DNA from: Providencia sp. R33
GTDB taxonomy: Bacteria; Pseudomonadota; Gammaproteobacteria; Enterobacterales; Enterobacteriaceae
Direction: 5' to 3'
Assembly: GCF_019343475.1 (NCBI RefSeq)
Contig: NZ_CP072453.1
Coordinates: forward strand, 2,604,001 to 2,668,000
DNA length: 64,000 nucleotides
Shown: positions 57,432-64,000 of the stretch, in pieces
Numbering within the stretch: the first letter of the stretch is position 1
How the letters are laid out: every line of letters starts with the position of its first letter
Notes under the pieces: model-generated
Seen by the model: only the letters and a program-made list of their open reading frames with translations
What the model was told of the DNA's origin: nothing
Databases searched by the model: none
Made by a program: the position numbers and the translations under genes

Positions 57432-59150
57432 ATGCGTACTAGCAAATATCTGCTCTCAACTCTAAAAGAGACCCCTGCGGATGCAGAAGTTATCAGCCAC
57501 CAGCTGATGCTGCGTGCAGGAATGATCCGTAAACTTGCTTCTGGTCTGTATGACTGGTTACCCACAGGCGTGCGTGTTTTGCGTAAAGTCGAAAACATCG
57601 TCCGTGAAGAAATGGAAAATGCAGGCGCTATCGAGGTATCTTTACCCGTCGTTCAGCCCGCAGATTTATGGCAAGAAAGTGGACGTTGGGAACAGTATGG
57701 CCCTGAATTGCTACGTTTTGTTGACCGTGGTGAGCGCCCATTTGTCCTTGGCCCAACCCATGAAGAAGTGATCACTGATTTAGTGCGTAATGAAATCACC
57801 TCTTATAAGCAACTCCCATTGAATTTATTCCAAATTCAAACCAAGTTCCGTGATGAAGTTCGCCCGCGTTTTGGCGTCATGCGTTCACGCGAATTTATTA
57901 TGAAAGATGCTTACTCTTTCCATATTAGCCAAGAATCATTGCAAGAAACCTATGATGCAATGTACGAAGCGTATAGCAAAATTTTCACACGTATTGGCTT
58001 TGATTTCCGTGCAGTTCAAGCGGATACCGGCTCAATCGGTGGTAGTGCATCCCACGAATTCCAAGTGTTAGCAAAAAATGGTGAAGACGACGTTATTTTT
58101 TCCACTGAGTCTGACTATGCTGCAAATATCGAGTTTGCTGAAGCATTAGCGCCAACCACACCACGTGGAGCGCCAACTGAAGAGCTGCGTTTAGTGGATA
58201 CTCCAAACGCAAAAACAATCGCTGAATTGGTAGAGCAATTTAACTTACCTGTTGAAAAAACAGTTAAGACGCTCATCGTTCACGCTGAAAAGGATTCAGG
58301 CCATACATTAGTGGCATTGTTGATCCGTGGCGATCATGAATTAAATGAAGTTAAAGCTGAAAAACATCCTTTAGTGGCAAGCCCACTGGAGTTTGCAACA
58401 GAAGCTGAAATTAGAAATGCGGTGAATGCAGGCCCAGGTTCATTAGGACCTATCAATATGCCATTACCGATTGTTATCGACCGTAGCGTTGCCGTGATGA
58501 GTGACTTCGGTGCGGGTGCAAATATTGATGGTAAACACTACTTTGGCATTAACTGGGAACGCGATTTAGCCTTACCTGAAACTTATGACCTTCGTAATGT
58601 CGTCGAAGGCGACCCAAGCCCAGATGGCAAAGGTGTGCTGCAAATTAAACGCGGTATTGAAGTTGGCCATATTTTCCAATTAGGCACCAAATATTCAGAA
58701 GCCATGAAGGCTTCCGTTCAGAACGAGGAAGGCCACAACCAAATCGTTACTATGGGTTGCTATGGTATTGGTGTAACGCGTATCGTTGCCGCTGCTATTG
58801 AGCAAAGCTATGATGATCGCGGAATTATCTGGCCAGATGCAATTGCACCTTTCCAAGTTGCTATTTTACCAATGAACATGCACAAATCTTATCGCGTAAA
58901 AGAAGTTGCTGAAAAACTGTATGCGGACTTAAAAGCAAACGGTATTGATGTCATTTTCGATGACCGTAAAGAGCGTCCAGGTGTGATGTTTGCTGATATG
59001 GAGCTGATTGGCGTTCCATACACTATCGTTATTGGTGACCGTAACTTAGATAATAACCAGATTGAGTACAAATCGCGCCGTAGCGATGATAAAGAATTGG
59101 TTGGTTTAGAAAATGTCGTCAGCTTCCTTAAAGGTAAGCTCGGCAAATAA
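57432..59150 (+). CDS. proS: Prolyl-tRNA synthetase
   Basis: 572 residues from the ATG at 57432, matching E. coli; an ATG at 57417 adds five residues. Class II synthetase of the bacterial type: motif 2 region FQIQTKFRDEVRPRFGVMRSREF, an inserted INS editing domain (about 225-400) that clears Ala-tRNA-Pro, motif 3 GIGVTRIVAAAIEQ and a C-terminal anticodon-binding domain. Confidence 0.97.
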   Translation: MRTSKYLLSTLKETPADAEVISHQLMLRAGMIRKLASGLYDWLPTGVRVLRKVENIVREEMENAGAIEVSLPVVQPADLWQESGRWEQYGPELLRFVDRGERPFVLGPTHEEVITDLVRNEITSYKQLPLNLFQIQTKFRDEVRPRFGVMRSREFIMKDAYSFHISQESLQETYDAMYEAYSKIFTRIGFDFRAVQADTGSIGGSASHEFQVLAKNGEDDVIFSTESDYAANIEFAEALAPTTPRGAPTEELRLVDTPNAKTIAELVEQFNLPVEKTVKTLIVHAEKDSGHTLVALLIRGDHELNEVKAEKHPLVASPLEFATEAEIRNAVNAGPGSLGPINMPLPIVIDRSVAVMSDFGAGANIDGKHYFGINWERDLALPETYDLRNVVEGDPSPDGKGVLQIKRGIEVGHIFQLGTKYSEAMKASVQNEEGHNQIVTMGCYGIGVTRIVAAAIEQSYDDRGIIWPDAIAPFQVAILPMNMHKSYRVKEVAEKLYADLKANGIDVIFDDRKERPGVMFADMELIGVPYTIVIGDRNLDNNQIEYKSRRSDDKELVGLENVVSFLKGKLGK

Positions 59151-59173
59151 GTTAGGTTAAAAGCCAAAAAATA

Positions 59174-59212
59174 GAGCCCAAATTCTAGTCATATTGAATT
59201 TGGGCTTTTTTC
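59174..59212. terminator. Terminator shared by proS and chbG
   Basis: AGCCCAAATTC / GAATTTGGGCT, 11-bp stem (59175-59185 with 59196-59206), followed by TTTTTTC on the plus strand; upstream A-rich sequence gives a weaker T-run on the minus strand. Confidence 0.85.
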
Positions 59213-59213
59213 T

Positions 59214-59969
59214 TTAAATATCTCGGTACGAACCAATTTTAAAACCACGCGCAGCTATTTGTGATTTTAAATTTTCCGATGTTAATACTTCCAATTCATT
59301 TAAGCGTGGGTAAGCGTAGTTGCTTTTTAATAATGCATTATCAATAAAAGCAGGATGGCTCATGACTTCAATAGAGTGATTCCCCTGCGCTTTGGCTTCA
59401 TCAATAATTTTCAAAAACAATGCTTCTGAAATTTCATCACCATAAAATTCACTACTAAAACAGTCAGTGCTTGCCACTTTGTATGACAATGGCGGCCAAT
59501 TTTTCTCTAATTGACGATCAACACGAAGTGCAACCCCCTGTTCTTGTGCAAAACCCACGACAATCGGAAAAATACCCTCAATCATATGCACGTGATGATG
59601 GCTATCAATATGGCTGGGCTTTTGGCCAAAAATTTCGATAAATTTTTGATATTGCAGATTCAGCTCTTGTTCAATCTCAGACAAAGGTAAATCATTAATA
59701 TCGATATCCCACAACCATTTACCTAACATTCCATCTCGACTGAGCGTTGGCATTGATGAAAAAGGCTTACCTGCTGTTAAAACAAAATGCATTCCCACCG
59801 CTAAATTCGGATTTTCATGACTTAATTTAGCCGCATGAGATATGGCAGGCATATTCATCATTGCGCTCGTTGAATTAACAACCCCATTACGATGAGATTC
59901 GATAATGCCGTAATTAACAGCTTCACATAATCCAAAATCATCGGCATTCACAATAAGTAATGAAGCCAT
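59214..59969 (-). CDS. chbG: Chitooligosaccharide monodeacetylase ChbG
   Basis: 251 residues, YdjC family. Metal-site motifs: N-A-D-D-F-G at the N-terminus, GMHF, and S-H-I-D-S-H-H-H-V-H. It removes one acetyl group from chitobiose-6-phosphate, which is needed both for ChbF cleavage and for induction through ChbR in E. coli. GGGAG upstream of the ATG. Last gene of the chb operon. Confidence 0.94.
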   Translation of the reverse strand: MASLLIVNADDFGLCEAVNYGIIESHRNGVVNSTSAMMNMPAISHAAKLSHENPNLAVGMHFVLTAGKPFSSMPTLSRDGMLGKWLWDIDINDLPLSEIEQELNLQYQKFIEIFGQKPSHIDSHHHVHMIEGIFPIVVGFAQEQGVALRVDRQLEKNWPPLSYKVASTDCFSSEFYGDEISEALFLKIIDEAKAQGNHSIEVMSHPAFIDNALLKSNYAYPRLNELEVLTSENLKSQIAARGFKIGSYRDI

Positions 59970-60004
59970 TTGTTCTCCCTTAATGCTATAAACGATTTAA
60001 CTCA

Positions 60005-61357
60005 TTAACCTTCCAGCTCAAGTTGCTGTATTGCTTTCTCAAAATTCGGCAGGTGTTTTTTATGGGCGATAAGTAATTCTTTCGAAATTAAACGCGCATC
60101 TTTATCTGAATGAATTAATGGGTTTAAATTCATCGCCAGTAATACATCATTAAACTGACCATTTACAGCCGCTTGGCTAGTGGCAATTTCAAAGTTTTTT
60201 AAGGTATAAATTAAGCCGAGCACTTTATCATCAAAATGTGTCACTCGTGGATGCGGTTTTGCACCATCACGACCCAATAGGCAAGTCATCTCCACCGTCC
60301 AATCTTCTGGAATATTATCAATATGCCCCTGATGTGGGATATTAACGTAATGCTCCGTATTTTTATCGTTATAAATAGCGTTGATAACTTCACAAGCCGC
60401 ATCTGAATAATAGGCTCCGCCACGTAATTCAAGCTCTTTAGGTTTCACATCGAGTGATGGATCCTTATAAAGCTCAAACAGTCGATGTTCAACTTTTTGT
60501 ACGATTTGAGCTCGAGCGCCACCTTTATAATATTCCCCCAGCTCGATAGCTAACATTTCTTTTGGCTTAAAGTAATACAGTAAATAAGAGCAAGGGATCA
60601 GATTTAAGCTGCGAATTAACCCTTCTTCAAACGCAAGGTCAGTGATATTTTTTACAGAGTTAGCACTTAACGTACCAGAAGCAATACCGTCTAACAGCTC
60701 ATCAAAACGAGAAATACCATTAACAATCACATCCTTGATAAAAACCATGTGGTTTAAACCGAATAAGTCGATAGATAACTCATCTTTTTCTGACAGATTA
60801 AGAACATCTGTAATAAACATTTTCATGCCAATCGGAATATTACACACACCAATAAAACGCTTAAAGTTTGTGTGTCGATAAACAGCTTCTGTCACCATCC
60901 CGGCAGGGTTAGTAAAATTAATCACCCACGCATTAGGGCAGATTTCTTCCACATCTTTAATAATGTCAAAAATAACAGGGATTGTACGCAACCCTTTAAA
61001 TAACCCACCAGCACCGTTGGTTTCTTGGCCTAAATAGCCATGTTTTAATGGAATAGACTCATCAATTTCGCGAGCCTTTAACTGGCCTACTCTTAATTGT
61101 GTAGTGACAAAGTCAGCATCTTTAAGTGCTTCTCTTCTATCCAATGTTTTCACTATTTTCAATGGAATGTTTGCATGCTTAACCATGCGTTCACATAAAT
61201 CAAAAATAATATCTAATTTTTCTTTGCCTTCCTCAACATCCACCAACCATAACTCAGTTATCGGAAGTTCATGGTAACGTTTAATAAAACCTTCGAGTAA
61301 TTCAGGTGTATAGCTACTACCACCACCAATGGTGACAACTTTTAACTTCTGAGTCAT
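60005..61357 (-). CDS. chbF: 6-phospho-beta-glucosidase ChbF (GH4)
   Basis: 450 residues from the ATG at 61357, with TGAGG five bases upstream; a longer frame to 61399 is not conserved. NAD- and Mn-dependent GH4 hydrolase: Rossmann loop VVTIGGGSSYTPEL, CNIPIGMK with the metal cysteine, and GLNHMVF with the metal histidine. Cleaves mono-deacetylated chitobiose-6-phosphate and cellobiose-6-phosphate. Confidence 0.95.
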   Translation of the reverse strand: MTQKLKVVTIGGGSSYTPELLEGFIKRYHELPITELWLVDVEEGKEKLDIIFDLCERMVKHANIPLKIVKTLDRREALKDADFVTTQLRVGQLKAREIDESIPLKHGYLGQETNGAGGLFKGLRTIPVIFDIIKDVEEICPNAWVINFTNPAGMVTEAVYRHTNFKRFIGVCNIPIGMKMFITDVLNLSEKDELSIDLFGLNHMVFIKDVIVNGISRFDELLDGIASGTLSANSVKNITDLAFEEGLIRSLNLIPCSYLLYYFKPKEMLAIELGEYYKGGARAQIVQKVEHRLFELYKDPSLDVKPKELELRGGAYYSDAACEVINAIYNDKNTEHYVNIPHQGHIDNIPEDWTVEMTCLLGRDGAKPHPRVTHFDDKVLGLIYTLKNFEIATSQAAVNGQFNDVLLAMNLNPLIHSDKDARLISKELLIAHKKHLPNFEKAIQQLELEG

Positions 61358-61400
61358 ATTAACCTCATAGAATCTTATACAATAGACATAGAAAGGCACA

Positions 61401-61422
61401 CCATCTTTATTAAAAAAGATGG
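61401..61422. promoter_or_regulatory. Hairpin between chbR and chbF
   Basis: CCATCTTT / AAAGATGG, a perfect 8-bp stem with loop ATTAAA, in the 121-base chbR-chbF gap. It may separate regulator and enzyme expression levels; inferred. Confidence 0.45.
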
Positions 61423-61478
61423 TTATGCTTGAATTGTTTAATTAAGAACGTTTTGAAATTCTGTTTACCTAATGCTAA

Positions 61479-62345
61479 TTAACCCACCATTTTTTGCTCA
61501 ACACTATATAAATTTTTCCGGTAATCACTTGGTGTTAGTGAAGTTGATTCTTTAAATTTTTTCACAAATAAACTTGGGCTACTGTAACCAGACTCAAATG
61601 CAATATCAGTAATTGAATAATTGGTAATTTCTAATTGCTTTTTAGCAAAATTAATTCTGATATCGTTAATAATTTGCATGGGTGTTTTGCCATAAAAACG
61701 CTTTGTCGCCCGTGTTAAATACTCTTGAGATTTCCCCGTCATGGTGATCATATTTTGCAAAGCACTTTCACTGAACATCGCAATATCATGCATGTCTTCA
61801 AGTGTGCTCTTAAGCCATTGAGGGGCATCATCCTGTAAGCTCTTTTCACGGAAATGGCGTAAGCGATTAACGACATTGAATGTGACTAATTCAATAAACT
61901 CATTAAATTCGCTGTCTCTAAAGTTTAGAGAGGCAATAACGGACTCAATATAAGCCATAAATTCATTTTTTAATGGATAGCTTTGTGATGCAACAAAACA
62001 GCTTGGCAATAATGGAAGATAATGTTTATCAAAAAATGATTTACTAATTCCAACATTTAATATCCGTGTTGGGCCAAAGTCATAAGCACTTTCGTGATAT
62101 GAGCCAATGGGTAAAAAAACAAAATCCCCGCGCTCTAATAATATTTTTTTTCCATTAATAATTTGATAACAGCGACCTGTTAATACAATCGTGTATTCAT
62201 AATAATCATGTTGATGCAGTCCACTTGCGCTCTCAACTTTATTATAAATAAAGACATGAAAGGTTTTATTGTTAAACAGTTCGCTTTCTTGAACTAATTT
62301 AATTTCAGCATTAGTGTCGGTTCTATTCATCAGTGTCTGCATCAT
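61479..62345 (-). CDS. chbR: ChbR, AraC-family regulator of the chb operon
   Basis: 288 residues. N-terminal cupin sensor (GLHQHDYYEYTIVLTGRCYQIINGK ... ERGDFVFLPIGSYH), C-terminal double helix-turn-helix (ITDIAFESGYSSPSLFVKKFKESTSLTPSDYRKN). In E. coli ChbR represses without and activates with deacetylated chitobiose-6-phosphate, together with NagC. Lies between chbA and chbF, ten bases after chbA. Confidence 0.94.
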   Translation of the reverse strand: MMQTLMNRTDTNAEIKLVQESELFNNKTFHVFIYNKVESASGLHQHDYYEYTIVLTGRCYQIINGKKILLERGDFVFLPIGSYHESAYDFGPTRILNVGISKSFFDKHYLPLLPSCFVASQSYPLKNEFMAYIESVIASLNFRDSEFNEFIELVTFNVVNRLRHFREKSLQDDAPQWLKSTLEDMHDIAMFSESALQNMITMTGKSQEYLTRATKRFYGKTPMQIINDIRINFAKKQLEITNYSITDIAFESGYSSPSLFVKKFKESTSLTPSDYRKNLYSVEQKMVG

Positions 62346-62354
62346 TATCCCCTT

Positions 62355-62699
62355 TTAATGGTTTAATTTTTCATGTAGCTCAATTAATTCGGTAATCAAT
62401 TCGCGCGCTAGCATGGCATTCATTAAATGATCTTGAGCATGGACGAGGACTAAGCTGACTTTAATTCGGCCCTCCCCCATGTCGCTTTCAATGAGCTGAG
62501 TTTGTACTTTATGTGCTTCATTCAAAGAAGAGTGAGATTGCTCCATTAAACTTTTTGCTGTGACGAAGTCACCCTCTTTGGCCTTTCTTAATGCGGTATA
62601 AGCTAAACTTCTCGCCTGACCTGCATTAATAATTAAGCCCATGACAACTTCTTCTAATTCGTTAGCTGCATCTTCTTGAATATCATCGAGTTCAAACAT
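62355..62699 (-). CDS. chbA: PTS chitobiose-specific EIIA component
   Basis: 114 residues, helical trimeric EIIA of the lactose/cellobiose class. The phosphorylated histidine is H87 in LVLVHAQDHLMNAM; the following aspartate D90 is also conserved. It passes phosphate from HPr to ChbB. Located directly after chbC. Confidence 0.95.
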   Translation of the reverse strand: MFELDDIQEDAANELEEVVMGLIINAGQARSLAYTALRKAKEGDFVTAKSLMEQSHSSLNEAHKVQTQLIESDMGEGRIKVSLVLVHAQDHLMNAMLARELITELIELHEKLNH

Positions 62700-62744
62700 A
62701 TTTTTATCTCTACTTAAATGGGAGGAGCAAGCTCCTCCGTTTTT

Positions 62745-64000
62745 TTAAAACTTCAGTGCATTGGCAATATCTTCTTCACTTTCTTCTTCGTCTATCGTGT
62801 TTTGGGCTTTATTTGAAATCACCACAAATGGCAGATAAACCAGTACAGCAACACCAAGGTTAAATAAAGCAAGCAATAGCGCAGCAATACTTCCGTTAGT
62901 GTTGAAGAAAGCCGCCAAGCCTGTCGGCATTGTCCACGGTGCAATATTGGTCACTGGTGGGATGATCCCTAAAGAATACGCTGCCACCATTATTCCCGCC
63001 AATAAAGGTTGAATCAAAATAAATGGGATAAACATGACAGGGTTCATAATGATAGGTAATCCAAAAATAATCGGCTCATTAATTTGGAAAATACCCGCTG
63101 GTAATGCTAACTTTGCCACTTGACGGTGATCTGCACGACGTGAAGCAATAAAGATGGCAATGATCAGCCCTAATGTCGCCCCTGTTCCGCCTAAGAACAC
63201 GTAGGAATCAAGCATTGGTTTTGCCCACATATGGAAAGATTTACCCGCAGCAATCGCCGCGTCCACCGAACCATATTGCGCATATAACGAGACGTTTTCC
63301 AGTGCCCATGGCGTCATGATCCCACTGTCTAAGGCTGTCAATGCTAATGAACCGTGAATACCAAAGAACCACAGCAATGACGTAAAGACCACATAAGCCC
63401 AACCAACGACATTCCCCATTGAGGCGAGCGGTGTCGACACTGTATCCATAATGATTTGGTGGAAGTTAGTACTGATACCACTCGAAAGCGCCCATGACAC
63501 AATTCCCATTATCGATAAGATAATAAAACCCGGAATAAGTGCAGAGAATGAACGGGAAACAGAAGGTGGCACACTATCAGGTAATTTAATCACCCAGTTA
63601 CGACGCACAATAAATGCAAACATTTCGGCAACGACTAACCCTAAAATAATACCCGAAATAATATTTGCTCCACCTAACCAATTTGCACCAACAGCATAAG
63701 CGCCATTAACTTCATAAGGTGTCACAGTCATAAAAGCAGCGACTGCCAGCAACCCTGCGGCTAATGGATCAACCTTTCGCTCTTCTGCTAATGCCATGGA
63801 GATAAAAAAGGGTGCCATGAGGGACATAATACCGAGCGTCCCGTTATAGACATTCCCCCCAATAGCTTTAAATCCATTTAATGTTTCAATAGTTGATGGT
63901 TCTAATCTCACGCCCAATGAGTAAAAGAACGACCCTGCATCAAAGCTTAAAAATACATTATTAATTAGTACAAACATTGCCCCGACTAATGTCAATGGCA
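62745..64000 (-). CDS. chbC: PTS chitobiose-specific EIIC permease (N-terminus cut)
   Basis: 418 codons are visible; by comparison with the 452-residue E. coli ChbC about 34 N-terminal residues lie beyond 64000, and the frame is open to the edge, so the TTG/ATG codons near 63995 are internal. Ten or so membrane helices; substrate-site motifs GIHGSLAL and INEPIIFGLPIIMNP; the acidic tail DEEESEEDIANALKF is as in E. coli. It imports and phosphorylates N,N'-diacetylchitobiose with ChbA and ChbB. chbB should lie just outside. Confidence 0.96.
   Translation of the reverse strand, partial: PLTLVGAMFVLINNVFLSFDAGSFFYSLGVRLEPSTIETLNGFKAIGGNVYNGTLGIMSLMAPFFISMALAEERKVDPLAAGLLAVAAFMTVTPYEVNGAYAVGANWLGGANIISGIILGLVVAEMFAFIVRRNWVIKLPDSVPPSVSRSFSALIPGFIILSIMGIVSWALSSGISTNFHQIIMDTVSTPLASMGNVVGWAYVVFTSLLWFFGIHGSLALTALDSGIMTPWALENVSLYAQYGSVDAAIAAGKSFHMWAKPMLDSYVFLGGTGATLGLIIAIFIASRRADHRQVAKLALPAGIFQINEPIIFGLPIIMNPVMFIPFILIQPLLAGIMVAAYSLGIIPPVTNIAPWTMPTGLAAFFNTNGSIAALLLALFNLGVAVLVYLPFVVISNKAQNTIDEEESEEDIANALKF

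Overview
The window is chromosomal DNA of a gammaproteobacterium in the Enterobacterales. The proteins and gene order resemble those of Escherichia coli, but the base composition is AT-richer. It carries a complete scsABCD locus, a chitobiose operon and an rrnH-like ribosomal operon next to gmhB and metNIQ. Together these suggest Morganellaceae, most likely Providencia (inference; a 16S comparison would decide). Nearly all of it is core genome. I see no phage, transposase, integrase, CRISPR array, plasmid gene or toxin-antitoxin pair.

Region by region. 1-4253 (minus): start of a lipoprotein gene cut by the window edge, then scsA-scsB-scsC-scsD, an envelope thiol-redox and copper-tolerance system with a repeat element between scsC and scsD. 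4842-7995 (plus): gltIJKL, glutamate/aspartate ABC uptake. 8344-13194 (plus): leuS, lptE, holA, nadD, convergent with a DUF1722 gene. 14184-22683 (plus): rsfS, rlmH, mrdA, mrdB, rlpA, dacA, ybeD, lipB, lipA, covering ribosome silencing, rod-shape peptidoglycan synthesis and lipoate synthesis. Then cspE and ogt (minus). 24016-27794 (plus): nrdHIEF, class Ib ribonucleotide reductase, behind a Fur-like box and two NrdR boxes. 28524-32147 (plus): proVWX, osmoprotectant uptake. Then an MFS transporter gene and mprA-emrA-emrB, multidrug efflux.

37749-44968: an orphan acidic protein, yfiF (minus), tapT, pat, pssA and yfiM. 45077-46488 (plus): a tightly overlapping operon of a small monooxygenase-fold protein, a double-ACT protein and an ArsR-type regulator, behind a perfect inverted repeat. 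This is the least understood unit here. 46880-52728 (minus): a full rRNA operon (16S, tRNA-Ile, tRNA-Ala, 23S, 5S, tRNA-Asp) with tandem P1/P2 promoters. Then gmhB (minus), metNIQ (plus, behind MetJ boxes), rcsF, trmO and proS. 59214-64000 (minus): chbC-chbA-chbR-chbF-chbG, chitobiose uptake and breakdown, with chbC cut by the window end.

Compared with E. coli, the window joins blocks that lie far apart there: the glt/leuS/lip block, nrd/proU/emr, yfi/pssA, rrnH/met/proS, and chb. trxC is missing between yfiF and tapT, and ygaZ/ygaH are missing before mprA. Start codons were often moved inward from the longest reading frame, using ribosome-binding sites and remembered E. coli protein lengths. 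No database search was possible, so family names rest on recognised sequence and motifs.
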